64,000 bases of DNA from Haloarcula vallismortis ATCC 29715 (GTDB taxonomy: Archaea > Halobacteriota > Halobacteria > Halobacteriales > Haloarculaceae): assembly GCF_000337775.1 (NCBI RefSeq), contig NZ_AOLQ01000069.1:248001-312000 (forward strand). The letters run 5' to 3'. Both the position numbers and the translations under genes were made by a program. Below are positions 17,392 through 25,511 of the stretch, one piece after another. Position 1 is the stretch's first letter, and each line of letters opens with the position of its first letter. The notes beneath the pieces were generated by a model. The model was not told the origin of the DNA, searched no databases, and saw nothing but the letters and a program-made list of their open reading frames with translations.

Positions 17392-18018
17392 CTACCGGGA
17401 CCGCTGCGCGTCGACCCGCCCACCGGCCGCTGTCAGCTCGAACCCCGACTGTTCGAGCCAGTCCGCGGCCGCGCCGTCGCTGTGCAACAGCACTTCAGCG
17501 AGGTCACCCGGTTCGTCGATGTCGGTCGCGAGCCGTCGCGAATCAACCTCGGTAACGCTGGCTCCCACGTCTCGGGCAGCCTCCCGATGGTCACGGATAG
17601 ACGCGCCGTGGTAATCGACCCTGAAATCGGGGTGCCGACAGACGAAGGCGTTCGTCCCGCCGCCCAGGCCCGGGGCCAGCACCACGTCGGCCCCGGGAGC
17701 GAGCAATTGCTCGATGCTCTCGCGAGTCACGAGCGGGAGGTCGGCCATCACAACAGCAAGTGCCCGTTCGCCGTCAGTCACTGTCGACGCGAGCAAGTCG
17801 TTGATGAGCGCGTCGAGTCCGCGGTCGTCGACGGTGACCGGCACGGCACAGTCGAGCGGTGCTGTCGAAATCACCTCTGGCTCGTAGCCCGCCGCTGTCA
17901 CTGCGTCGACGACATCTGAAAGCATCGCTTCGGTAAAATCACGGCGCTCGGCTGGAGACAGAACGGACGCAAGTCGCGTTTTCGGGGCAGACCCCGAGAC
18001 GGGGACGACGAGGCGCAT
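17392..18018 (-). CDS. cofC: 2-phospho-L-lactate guanylyltransferase
   Basis: A 208-residue nucleotidyltransferase. CofC activates 2-phospholactate (or a related phosphoacid) with GTP for side-chain attachment to FO in F420 synthesis. Motifs are MRLVVPVSGSAPKTRLASVL with the nucleotide-binding K/R, VVMADLPLVTRE for metal binding, and APGLGGGTNAFV. Its ATG overlaps the TAA of the upstream gene (TAATG), so it is likely translated with the cetZ1 unit. The last 30 residues are a weakly conserved tail. Confidence 0.92.
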   Translation of the reverse strand: MRLVVPVSGSAPKTRLASVLSPAERRDFTEAMLSDVVDAVTAAGYEPEVISTAPLDCAVPVTVDDRGLDALINDLLASTVTDGERALAVVMADLPLVTRESIEQLLAPGADVVLAPGLGGGTNAFVCRHPDFRVDYHGASIRDHREAARDVGASVTEVDSRRLATDIDEPGDLAEVLLHSDGAAADWLEQSGFELTAAGGRVDAQRSR

Positions 18019-18794
18019 TACAGCTTGGAGTACTCGTCCTCACTCATCTGCGTGTACGCGTAGTAGCCGCCACCGACCAGTAACAGAAGGACGACGAGTC
18101 CGCCCCCGACCAGCAAGAGCGTTCGCTGGGTCTGTGCGCTCTGCTGGGCCTGCTGTGCCTGATTCTCAGCCTGTTCGGCGAGGTCTTGGGCGTTCTGGAA
18201 GTTTCCGTTTTCGTACGAGGAGATGGCGCTACTGACCAGTTCCTCGGCTTTTTCGTTTCCACCGGCCGCGTCGATTGCAGCCTGTGCGTCGTCAATTGCC
18301 TGTCTTGCTGACTGGCTCTCTTCAGTGTAGTGGTGGGCGGTGTCGTTGCGGAACTCGTCCTCGTTGTTGCCGCTGATTCGGCTGAGCGAGGCGACCTGAT
18401 AGTTCTGTGCCGGGTCGTACGTGTAATTCGAGATGGCCGGCGTCGTGCCGACGAGTTCGACGCGGACCTGGTCACCGTTGTTATCGATCTCCAGATCCTG
18501 TTCGAAGGACTGGTCGCCGTAGGTTTCTTGGCTCACCTGGCTGCCCGCACGCAGTACAGTAACTGTCCAGCTAACGTCCTGGAGTTCGGTCGAGCCGGCG
18601 AGCGTCCACTCGTTTGGCGCGTCGGTGAACGGGTCGTCAATCGTGTACGTCACCGACACCTCTTCCTCAACGGCCGTCTCGGTCGGGACTCCATCGGCAG
18701 AGACAGAGAACGCACTCGCTGTGCCGGCAGTCGCGAGCAAGGCGACAACACAGAGGAGTGCGGCGGTCTTGTTAGAACAGCGGATCAAGTTCAT
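18018..18794 (-). CDS. Secreted, C-terminally anchored protein in the cetZ1 operon
   Basis: A 258-residue envelope protein. Residues 1-28 form a Sec-type signal (AALLCVVALLATAGTASA). A beta-rich extracellular domain spans about 30-150. A Gln/Ala/Glu-rich helical segment, probably coiled coil, covers about 160-225. One transmembrane helix (LLLVGGGLVVLLLLVGGGYYAY) is followed by a short acidic cytoplasmic tail. Its ATG lies inside the 3' end of cetZ1 (23-base overlap) and its stop overlaps cofC. The function is unknown. Operon position suggests a role at the surface linked to CetZ1. Confidence 0.78.
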   Translation of the reverse strand: MNLIRCSNKTAALLCVVALLATAGTASAFSVSADGVPTETAVEEEVSVTYTIDDPFTDAPNEWTLAGSTELQDVSWTVTVLRAGSQVSQETYGDQSFEQDLEIDNNGDQVRVELVGTTPAISNYTYDPAQNYQVASLSRISGNNEDEFRNDTAHHYTEESQSARQAIDDAQAAIDAAGGNEKAEELVSSAISSYENGNFQNAQDLAEQAENQAQQAQQSAQTQRTLLLVGGGLVVLLLLVGGGYYAYTQMSEDEYSKL

Positions 18795-19953
18795 CTTCGT
18801 CGTCTTCGACCAAGTCCTCTAAGTTATCTTCGCTTTGGTTACGGATATCGTCGATGTTGTCCTGGGCCTCGATGGCGACCTGCTGGAGTTCCTTGATTCG
18901 CGGAACGTTGTGGACGCCAGCCAGCAGGATGGATGCAGCCACCTTCGGGGCGTTGGTCGGATAGTCGCCACCGCGGACCTCCATCGAACCAGTCTGCTCC
19001 TCGAGCCACTTCCGGCCGCGCTCTATGCCCTTCCGGTTCAGATGCTCCGGCGGGCCGGCCATCACGAGGAGCGCGCGCTCCGCGCCTTCGATCTCACAGG
19101 GGAGCGTCAGCCGCCCGAGCGCGGCTTTCCGGACGAGCGACGTGATACGGTTCGTCGTGTTGGCCGTATCCATCCCGTCGTCGGAGGAGTCGTCGCCCTT
19201 GAACCGCGAGAGCAGGCCGCCCCCGCCCGAGGATACTTCGACATCCTCGGAGGCGTAGCCGACGGTGGAGACGCCGCCGCCGTCAAGCGTGTTGATGATC
19301 TCCGAGGAATCGACGACGCTCTCGGCGACGTTGTCGCCGGCCTCGATCTCACCGGCCCCGAACAGCACGCCGAAGCGCCGGACGATTTCCTCGTTGATGT
19401 GGTCGTAGCCGCCCTCGACGGACTCGCCGGTCTGTCGCCAGGCGTCGTTGTCGAACACCATGAGGTTGTCCACCTCGCGCACGAACGTCTGGAACGAGCG
19501 AGCGGCGTTGAGGGTGTAAATGCCACCCTCGTCGCTGCCCGGCAGGACGCCCAGGCCGTACACCGGTTCGGTGTAGATGCGCTTGAGGTGTTTCGCGACG
19601 ACCGGCGAGCCGCCCGACCCCGTTCCGCCGCCGAGACCGGCGACGATAAGGAAAGCGTCGACTTCGTGGACAGGGATGTTGTCGATCGCACCCTGTACCT
19701 CGTCGATGTCCTCTTCGGCGATTTCCGCGCCGAGTTCGTTGTCCGCGCCCACGCCGTGGCCCTTGACGCGGGCCTGGCCGATGAGCACTCGTTGTTCTTC
19801 CGGAATGTGTTCTAGCCCAAGCAGGTCTGCTTTTGCTGTATTGACTGCAACAGCCGAGCGGACGATTCCCGAGCCGGTTTCCTTGTCGTACTCGAGGAAT
19901 TTGTCCACAATTTTGCCACCGGCCTGCCCGAAGCCGATCATCGCCAGTTTCAT
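18772..19953 (-). CDS. cetZ1: Tubulin/FtsZ-like GTPase CetZ1
   Basis: A 393-residue CetZ cytoskeletal GTPase. MIGFGQAGGK opens the GTPase fold, GGGTGSG (residues 108-114) is the tubulin signature loop, and FDNDAWRQ carries the catalytic-interface region. Residues about 250-275 (SSGGGGLLSRFKGDDSSDD) are a flexible insert, and the C-terminus is an acidic tail ending DELDPLF. CetZ1 in Haloferax controls rod shape and motility. It heads an operon with the secreted protein and cofC, as I recall from other haloarchaea. Both genes after it overlap. Confidence 0.92.
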   Translation of the reverse strand: MKLAMIGFGQAGGKIVDKFLEYDKETGSGIVRSAVAVNTAKADLLGLEHIPEEQRVLIGQARVKGHGVGADNELGAEIAEEDIDEVQGAIDNIPVHEVDAFLIVAGLGGGTGSGGSPVVAKHLKRIYTEPVYGLGVLPGSDEGGIYTLNAARSFQTFVREVDNLMVFDNDAWRQTGESVEGGYDHINEEIVRRFGVLFGAGEIEAGDNVAESVVDSSEIINTLDGGGVSTVGYASEDVEVSSGGGGLLSRFKGDDSSDDGMDTANTTNRITSLVRKAALGRLTLPCEIEGAERALLVMAGPPEHLNRKGIERGRKWLEEQTGSMEVRGGDYPTNAPKVAASILLAGVHNVPRIKELQQVAIEAQDNIDDIRNQSEDNLEDLVEDDEDELDPLF

Positions 19954-20090
19954 TATATGGTTCTCCGCTTAAACGGTCAAAGAGCGATGGCGAGTATAAG
20001 TGTTTTGCCCGGCTCTCAGCCCTGAAAGCCAGGATTGAAAATCAATACTATCTAACACAACCCAATTTAGGGGGCGGCTACTTCCGGCGT

Positions 20091-20990
20091 TTATCCGCGG
20101 AGGTACCCGCTGAGCGTCGTTAAAGACCCGCTACTAACGCCGAAGGCGTCGATATCGTTCGTCGCCGGCGTGTTATCGAACTTGAGTGACCGATACTGGT
20201 CGGGACCCATCGGGAACCCGACACCCCCCAGAACAGAGAGCCCGACCTTCGCTAGTGGCATCGGAAGGGGAACGATGCTAACTGACGCCCCCTCGGCATC
20301 GTACACCTGATTGGTCACGTCTCTGAGCGTCAGTACGTCGGGCCCACCGACCTCGTAGGTCTCGCCGACGTGTTCCTCGGATTCGATACTGTCGACGAGC
20401 ATTGGCACGAGGTCACCGACCCAGATGGGTTGGAACTTCGTCTGTCTGCCGCCGCCGGGGAGCGGATACAGCGGGACGCCGGGCGCGAACATCCCCTTGA
20501 GTCGCTTCGTGAAGGAGACGAACTCCCCGCCCTCGCCGAAGACGACCGACGGCCGGAAGATAGTCCAGTCCAGCGAGGACTCCGTAACGACCCGCTCGGC
20601 TTCCCCCTTCGACCGGATGTAGTGCGTGTCACCGTTGGGGTCCGCACCTAGTGCACTCAGCTGGACGAACCGGTCGACGCCGTGCTCCTCTGCGGCCTGA
20701 ACGCTGTTTTCGGTCCCGCCGAGATGAATACGCTCGTGCATCGTGTCGCCGCCGTCCGGCTTGAACAGCGGCGACAGTGCGACCAGATAATACACCACGT
20801 CCTGATCTTCAAACGCGCTCTCGATACTCCCGTAGTCTGTGACATCCCCGGAGACGGTTTCGACGCCGTCTGGTAACGTCGCGTCGTCCGGTGACCGGGA
20901 CAGCGCAGTGACGGTGTGTCCTCGCTCGTCAAGTTCACGGCACAGGTGTTGTCCGATGAATCCAGTCCCGCCGACGACAAGTACATCCAT
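20091..20990 (-). CDS. NAD(P)-binding SDR protein, NDUFA9-like
   Basis: A 299-residue extended or atypical short-chain dehydrogenase. The Rossmann motif VVGGTGFIGQH is at residues 5-15, a YxxxK pair occurs in THYIRSKGEAE near 130, and FRPSVVFGEGG follows. Such proteins resemble the complex I assembly subunit NDUFA9 or nucleoside-sugar epimerases; the substrate cannot be told from sequence. The ATG at 20990 is preferred to an upstream codon at 20999. It lies alone, divergent from tmk. Confidence 0.82.
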   Translation of the reverse strand: MDVLVVGGTGFIGQHLCRELDERGHTVTALSRSPDDATLPDGVETVSGDVTDYGSIESAFEDQDVVYYLVALSPLFKPDGGDTMHERIHLGGTENSVQAAEEHGVDRFVQLSALGADPNGDTHYIRSKGEAERVVTESSLDWTIFRPSVVFGEGGEFVSFTKRLKGMFAPGVPLYPLPGGGRQTKFQPIWVGDLVPMLVDSIESEEHVGETYEVGGPDVLTLRDVTNQVYDAEGASVSIVPLPMPLAKVGLSVLGGVGFPMGPDQYRSLKFDNTPATNDIDAFGVSSGSLTTLSGYLRG

Positions 20991-21130
20991 GGACGACAAT
21001 ACAGTAGGTAGAAACGTAAAGGTGGGCGTATCTCTCTGGTCGACAGGCCCGCAGTCTGGTCACTTGTGTCAGTATACATATACACTGTTCAGGTCGGGGC
21101 GCTTACGTCCCCCCACACAGATTGTGAGGT

Positions 21131-21718
21131 ATGCTCGTCACGCTTGAAGGACTGGATGGGAGCGGCAAGACGACGGTGTGGGAACGGCTCCGGAGCGACG
21201 ACGCGGTTCCCGACGAGGCCGTGTTCACGCACGAACCGACCGATACCTGGTACGGGGACGCCGTCCAGCGCTCTATCGACGACGACGACGCGGACTCGCT
21301 GGCCGAACTATTCCTCTACACGGCTGACCACGCCGCGCACCTCTCGGACACGGTCCGACCGGCACTCAGTGAGGACCGACTGGTCGTCTCTGACCGCTAC
21401 AGCGACTCGCGGTACGCCTATCAGGGCGCGACACTCGAAGCGAGTACGACCTTCGACGACCCGCTGTCGTACGTCCGCGAGGTCCACGCCCCCTGGACCC
21501 GGCCGCCGGACCGGACTGTGTATCTCGATCTCGATCCAGAAACCGCCGCACAGCGAAGCGGCGCGACGAACAAGTTCGAGACCGCCGACTACCTCGCATC
21601 AGTCCGTGACAATTACGAGCGACTCATCGAAGCCGACCCGGAGCGGTTCGTTCGCGTTGACGCAACCGCTGATCCGGACACTGTGTACGAACGGGTCCGA
21701 GCAGCGATCCTCGATTAG
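21131..21718 (+). CDS. tmk: Thymidylate kinase
   Basis: A 195-residue dTMP kinase that makes dTDP. The P-loop GLDGSGKTT lies at residues 7-15, the DRx motif is [13 protein letters not shown], and the lid region is around [21 protein letters not shown]-like residues near 33 ([11 protein letters not shown]) fit the family. The frame ends in a 4-base overlap with the convergent membrane-protein gene. Confidence 0.93.
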   Translation: MLVTLEGLDGSGKTTVWERLRSDDAVPDEAVFTHEPTDTWYGDAVQRSIDDDDADSLAELFLYTADHAAHLSDTVRPALSEDRLVVSDRYSDSRYAYQGATLEASTTFDDPLSYVREVHAPWTRPPDRTVYLDLDPETAAQRSGATNKFETADYLASVRDNYERLIEADPERFVRVDATADPDTVYERVRAAILD

Positions 21719-22035
21719 TCCATCGATGCCGGCAGTTCGACTTCGTCGGGGGCAGGCATCCAGAAGTAATCGAACGTCATCCCGGTAGCGAGCGGAATAA
21801 CGACAGTTACGAGGAGGACTGCCGTCTGACTCCCGAGGTTCGCACCGAGACTGAACACGCCACTCAACACCAGCAGGATGACGACCATGACGACCGGACA
21901 GAGGAGCAGCGAGTAGACGAGACTCCCCCACCGGGTGTGTAAGCGGACGCGGAAAAAGCGCGTCATGAGCGCCGTCACAGCACTGTTGACCAGCACGATG
22001 ACGAGCAGGCCGATAATACCGGCGACACTGACCAT
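21715..22035 (-). CDS. Small membrane protein, three spans
   Basis: A 106-residue hydrophobic protein with helices at about residues 2-22, 33-58 and 65-87, and a short acidic end ([14 protein letters not shown]). The ATG at 22035 is preferred because the open frame further upstream lacks coding character. It is convergent with tmk (4-base overlap) and downstream of the Lrp-like gene. It resembles conserved haloarchaeal membrane proteins without known function. Confidence 0.7.
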   Translation of the reverse strand: MVSVAGIIGLLVIVLVNSAVTALMTRFFRVRLHTRWGSLVYSLLLCPVVMVVILLVLSGVFSLGANLGSQTAVLLVTVVIPLATGMTFDYFWMPAPDEVELPASMD

Positions 22036-22087
22036 GTTCGCCGTAGGGCGGCAAGTCCCTTTGCGGTGTCGGAACACCGCGGGGTGC

Positions 22088-22318
22088 TCACTCCAGACAG
22101 ATGTATGTGCGCGTATCGTCGACGCCGTTGAGATCTCGGATGTGGCCCGAGACCGACTGCATTATGTCGTACACTTCCGTGCCTGTCACTTCGGCGATGA
22201 TGTCGTACTGCCCGGCGACGATGTGTGCTTCGATGATGCCTTCGGCGTCGCGAACCGCCGCAAGGAGCTCTTCGGATTTGCCGGCAGCCGTCTTGATCAT
22301 AATGAACGCGCTGACCAT
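22088..22318 (-). CDS. Stand-alone Lrp/AsnC ligand-binding (RAM) domain protein
   Basis: A 76-residue protein that is only the effector-binding half of Lrp/AsnC regulators: a beta-alpha-beta-beta-alpha-beta layout with AAVRDAEGIIEAHIVAGQYDIIAEV and GVDDTRTYICLE. There is no helix-turn-helix. Such domains form decameric rings or dimers that bind amino acids or other small molecules. It is divergent from trkA across a 140-base promoter region. A second such protein lies just after trkA. Confidence 0.85.
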   Translation of the reverse strand: MVSAFIMIKTAAGKSEELLAAVRDAEGIIEAHIVAGQYDIIAEVTGTEVYDIMQSVSGHIRDLNGVDDTRTYICLE

Positions 22319-22403
22319 ACTATGGTGTGTCGTGTCATGGCACGAAAAAGGTTCCGTCAGGGAAAAACAACGGCTGTATTGTTTGATAACGTGGTCAAGG
22401 CGT

Positions 22404-22419
22404 CCGGTGGTTCCACCGG
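22404..22419. promoter_or_regulatory. Palindrome upstream of the trkA promoter
   Basis: CCGGTGG (22404-22410) and CCACCGG (22413-22419) form a perfect inverted repeat with a 2-base centre. It ends about 7 bases upstream of the trkA TATA-like box (acttttattc, 22426-22435), which itself is about 29 bases before the trkA ATG. The position fits an operator or activator site controlling trkA, and perhaps also the divergent RAM-domain gene. Confidence 0.5.
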
Positions 22420-22458
22420 GTGGGTACTTTTATTCACCCCCGCCTCATAGGGGTGTGT

Positions 22459-23145
22459 ATGCGATTCGTTATCGTGGGTGCAGGTCGTGTCGGACTGCGG
22501 ACGGCTCGCGTCCTGCAAGAGAGTGGCCACGAAGTTGTCCTCATTGAGCGCGATGAGAACGCAGTTGAGCGCGCGCGAACGGCCGGCTTCGAGGTGATTG
22601 CGGGCGATGGCGCTATCGAGGAGACGCTCGGCAACGCTGATCTCGAAGCCGCCGACGCGGTCGGCGCGCTCACCGGCGACTTAAACGACAACTTCGTCGC
22701 CTGTATGATCGCCAAGGAACACGGCTGTCGAACCGTCATGCGCATCGACGAGGACTACCGCGAAGAGATCTACCGACGCTACGCCTCCGACGTTGACGAG
22801 GTAATCTACCCCGAACGGCTGGGCGCTATCGCCGCGAAGAACGCGTTGCTGGGCGGGAACATCCGCGCAGTCGCCGACATCGCACAGAACCTCCAGCTCG
22901 TAGAGTTTACCATCCAGCGACAATCGCCGATGGAAGGGTACACGCTGTCGGAACTGGAGCTGCCGTCGGATTCCCGGCTAATGGCCCACGGGAAAGGTGA
23001 GGCCCCGCTCGACATTCCTGACCCAGACGAAACGCTAGAGGCCGGCGACCGAGTCGTGATACTGGCCGACTTCGAGACGCTCTCGGATGTCCGAAGCATT
23101 GTGGTTGGCGAATCAGAGCGCGCAACCGCGCTTGGAGGTGCCTGA
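22459..23145 (+). CDS. trkA: TrkA-type potassium transport regulatory protein
   Basis: A 228-residue cytoplasmic protein with an RCK_N Rossmann domain (MRFVIVGAGRVGLRTARVL, then VIAGDGAIEETL and the acidic pocket in VVLIERDENAVE) and an RCK_C domain at about 138-220. TrkA binds NAD(H)/ATP and gates the TrkH potassium channel, central to salt-in osmoadaptation. It is half the length of two-unit bacterial TrkA. No TrkH is present in the window. The ATG at 22459 fits the TATA spacing. The second RAM-domain gene follows 2 bases after its stop. Confidence 0.9.
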   Translation: MRFVIVGAGRVGLRTARVLQESGHEVVLIERDENAVERARTAGFEVIAGDGAIEETLGNADLEAADAVGALTGDLNDNFVACMIAKEHGCRTVMRIDEDYREEIYRRYASDVDEVIYPERLGAIAAKNALLGGNIRAVADIAQNLQLVEFTIQRQSPMEGYTLSELELPSDSRLMAHGKGEAPLDIPDPDETLEAGDRVVILADFETLSDVRSIVVGESERATALGGA

Positions 23146-23147
23146 AC

Positions 23148-23378
23148 ATGGTTATTGCCTACGTGATGGTCAAAGCCCACACCGGTGACGCGGACCGCCT
23201 GAAAGCTGATATCGAAGCCGTCGACGGCGTCGCCGAGGCACACATCGTCGCCGGTGACGTCGACTTCATCGCGAAAGTAAACGTTGAGACGCCCGCTGAA
23301 GTCAAGGATGTTGCAGCGACACACATCCAGGAAATTCAGGGCGTCGAAACGACACAGACCTATATCGCGATGGACTGA
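23148..23378 (+). CDS. Stand-alone Lrp/AsnC ligand-binding (RAM) domain protein, second copy
   Basis: A 76-residue protein, the same length as the one at 22088-22318 and clearly a paralogue (shared AEAHIVAG-D--FIA-V pattern and a terminal T-TYI). No DNA-binding domain is present. It begins 2 bases after trkA and is surely co-transcribed with it. Possible roles are ligand sensing for TrkA or hetero-oligomers with the divergent paralogue; neither is shown. Confidence 0.85.
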   Translation: MVIAYVMVKAHTGDADRLKADIEAVDGVAEAHIVAGDVDFIAKVNVETPAEVKDVAATHIQEIQGVETTQTYIAMD

Positions 23379-23419
23379 GACAGACTGCTATCTCTATTCT
23401 ACGCACGGGACAGCTCCGC

Positions 23420-23932
23420 CTATAGCGGTGTCCCGCCACGAGAGCCTTCGCTACCACCGGTACTCGCCGAATTGAGCAGGTCAGCTACGACACCGACGTA
23501 GTCATAGCCGGGAATGACGCCCTCGACGTACGTCCCCTCGACGTATTCGACGAAGGTCTTGGCGACGTCTGCGGCCTGCCGTTCGCCACCCATCGTGTAC
23601 TCGAAGGTGACCACGACTTGCTCACCGTTCTCGACGACGCTGTAGTCGTCTAGTTCGACGGCCGTCCGGGTCGCTTTTGGCGCGTCCTCCAGCCGCCGCT
23701 CTAGCGTCGCAAGCCAGCCGTCAACGACGGCATCACCGACCTCATCGCTTGTCGCGGCCTGTAGCGATGGCGCTCTGACCGTTACCTCGTAGTTCGTCCG
23801 CCACTCTTCGCCCGCAGTCGCAGCCACTCGACCGTCGAAGTTCGTCGTCTCGACAGCGTAGCTGTCCCCAGCTGGGACGAGCGCATCGTGTCGGTCGAAC
23901 GCTTCGGCAACGTCGTCTGGCACATCAGTCAT
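23420..23932 (-). CDS. DUF5813-like haloarchaeal protein
   Basis: A 170-residue acidic, soluble protein without signal or membrane segment. Landmarks are DDVAEAFDRHDAL at the N-terminus, an alternating strand pattern (NYEVTVRAPSL, VVVTFEYTMGGERQ), and YVEGTYVEGVIPGYDYV near the end, then a Gly/Ser tail. The frame is open to 24169, but the ATG at 23932 starts the conserved part. It is a conserved haloarchaeal protein of unknown function and is convergent with the RAM-domain gene. Confidence 0.7.
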   Translation of the reverse strand: MTDVPDDVAEAFDRHDALVPAGDSYAVETTNFDGRVAATAGEEWRTNYEVTVRAPSLQAATSDEVGDAVVDGWLATLERRLEDAPKATRTAVELDDYSVVENGEQVVVTFEYTMGGERQAADVAKTFVEYVEGTYVEGVIPGYDYVGVVADLLNSASTGGSEGSRGGTPL

Positions 23933-24308
23933 TACACCAGTATAGGCCACAGACGTGCAAAAGCGCGTCGTGTCCGGGCCCTCTCTGTTCGAACCATCTG
24001 TCAGTACCGCACCCGAATCTGTGACCGACACAGCTGTCGCACACCCAGACCACGTCGGACTATCGAGTGTGTCACAGATGAGCGGGCAGCGGTACACCAT
24101 GTGGAATCTGTGGCCAGCTAACCACAAGCCACAGCGGCCGGTGAACAGCGACTCCGACCACGCTCGCATCGCTTCTCGTGTTCACTCGTCGCAGAATGCG
24201 AGGGATGGGATTCGAACTCGACTGCAAACGCTCGCAGGGCTCGCGTTTCCGTCGTTCGAATCGCCATCAAAACGGTTCACACGCTCTCACAGCGTTCGAG
24301 CGATTTCA
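23933..24308. other. Intergenic stretch with tRNA-derived duplicate
   Basis: No convincing gene is present. Open frames here are shadows, including one produced by reading through tRNA-like sequence. The region contains a 22-base copy of the tRNA-Leu 3' end (24196-24217), about 112 bases from the functional copy. No integrase or transposase remnant was recognised in it. Confidence 0.6.
24196..24217. repeat. Duplicate of the tRNA-Leu 3' end (att-like)
   Basis: The bases ATGCGAGGGATGGGATTCGA and the two that follow (AC) at 24196-24217 match 24308-24329 exactly over 22 bases. That region holds the discriminator, 3' acceptor strand and part of the T arm of tRNA-Leu. The two copies are in direct orientation 112 bases apart. 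This is the footprint expected from integration at a tRNA 3' end; the DNA between is far too short to be an intact element. Confidence 0.6.
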
Positions 24309-24393
24309 TGCGAGGGATGGGATTCGAACCCACGGACCCCTACGGGAGCGGGTCTTAAGCCCACCGCCTTTGGCCAAGCTTGGCTACCCTCGC
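24309..24393 (-). tRNA. tRNA-Leu (anticodon TAA)
   Basis: The minus strand folds as a class II tRNA of 85 bases. The acceptor stem pairs GCGAGGG with CCCTCGC, there is a long variable arm around CCCGTAGGGG, and a T arm with GGTTCGAATCC. The anticodon loop CTTAAGA has anticodon TAA, reading UUA. CCA is not encoded. No intron is seen. The 3' end is duplicated about 112 bases away. Confidence 0.95.
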
Positions 24394-24541
24394 GCAGATT
24401 GAACTCTGCGGGGGCTAGTGAATGGTCCTTTCGGTCTTGGACTGTGAGTGGGGCCATCGTGTCTTGTCACAGTCTGGCCGGTGAGGGTCGATAGCGACCG
24501 TGACCCACCGGTCTGGCTGTCACTGCCTCCGACACCAATCT

Positions 24542-25066
24542 CTACTCCTCGACTGGGAGTCTGTCGGTCGGAAGGAACTTCGTCCGGTCGGCGTGGTCGA
24601 ACGTTGCGACTGGCGTCCCGTCCAGTTTCCTGAGCAACGTCTGGAACGTCGCACCGTCGTTCGCAGCGCTAACCGCATTCCCGGCATCTTGGAGTTCGTA
24701 CGCGCCAGCAATAAACAGCGAGGCGGCGTCGGGGTCGAAGTACTCGACGGCCAGAAACACCTGATTCCCGACTGCCCGCCGGTACACGTCGTACGCTTCG
24801 AGGGGGTTCGATTCGACCAGCTGCGTCACGTCTTCGGCCTTGTTGCCCGGAATGACGAACACGAGTTCGAGTCCGTCACCGTCGTCGACTGTCTGGAGAC
24901 CCGCATCGCCGGCCGGGACGACGACTGCCTCGCGGCCGTTGGTGCGTCGCTGTTCTGCCAGCGCCTGTGTCTCTTCTAACGTCTGTTTCCACGATGCCTT
25001 GCGGTCGTCCGAACCGGCAGCAAGCCGTTCGAGGTCGTCTGTCCCTTCGCCACCTGTCTTGACCAT
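24542..25066 (-). CDS. Conserved haloarchaeal protein (DUF7529-like)
   Basis: A 174-residue soluble acidic protein. An N-terminal helix (SWKQTLEETQALAEQRRTNG) is followed by a compact alpha/beta region with GLELVFVIPGNKAED, YDVYRRAVGNQVFLAVEYFDPDA and IAGAYELQDA. It is the last gene of the opp-led run on this strand, 37 bases after the membrane-protein gene. I recognise it only as a conserved haloarchaeal protein; no function is known. Confidence 0.68.
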   Translation of the reverse strand: MVKTGGEGTDDLERLAAGSDDRKASWKQTLEETQALAEQRRTNGREAVVVPAGDAGLQTVDDGDGLELVFVIPGNKAEDVTQLVESNPLEAYDVYRRAVGNQVFLAVEYFDPDAASLFIAGAYELQDAGNAVSAANDGATFQTLLRKLDGTPVATFDHADRTKFLPTDRLPVEE

Positions 25067-25103
25067 ATCCTGTCGTTACGCCCGCGGGAGGTAAATGCTG
25101 GTG

Positions 25104-25511
25104 TCACTGGACGCCGAAGACGACCTCCATACTCAGGGAAAGCCCGAGGACGAACAGACTCGCAACGAAGAGCTTCACCGGTGGCGAGAGTCGGTCCTCG
25201 GGCGGGGCGAGCGTATCGAGGGGCGGGACGACGCGAGCCAGCACCGATTCGAACGGTGTCCGCTCCCGTGCCGACACGCCAAACGACACGGCGGACCCGT
25301 CGGACTCGTCGGAATCGAGGGACGGCGCACGCCACAGCGTAATCGAAGCGTAGCCAAACAGCGCGAAGCCGATAAAAAACAGCGCGAACTTCACTGTCAC
25401 CCAGCCACCGCCACGGAGCGGCGAGAGTATGCCGCCGATAAGCGTCGCTGTGAGCGTTACGCCGATGGCGTACCACAGCAGATCGAGTACCTTCTCCGTC
25501 AGGTTATCCAT
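25104..25511 (-). CDS. Membrane protein at the end of the opp operon
   Basis: A 135-residue protein with about three transmembrane helices: residues 10-28, 40-60 and 112-132. A charged acidic loop lies between the second and third. The ATG at 25511 lies inside the end of oppF (8-base overlap), so translation is probably coupled. An in-frame ATG at 25529 is possible but less likely. Function is unknown; a role with the peptide transporter is an inference from position only. Confidence 0.7.
   Translation of the reverse strand: MDNLTEKVLDLLWYAIGVTLTATLIGGILSPLRGGGWVTVKFALFFIGFALFGYASITLWRAPSLDSDESDGSAVSFGVSARERTPFESVLARVVPPLDTLAPPEDRLSPPVKLFVASLFVLGLSLSMEVVFGVQ

Noticed and set aside
18835-19815. 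326-residue plus-strand frame
   Set aside because: Antisense to cetZ1, which has all tubulin-family signatures.
24178-24402. Frame with a GWDSNPR-like peptide
   Set aside because: This is the known artefact of translating a tRNA 3' region; the DNA is tRNA-Leu and its partial duplicate.
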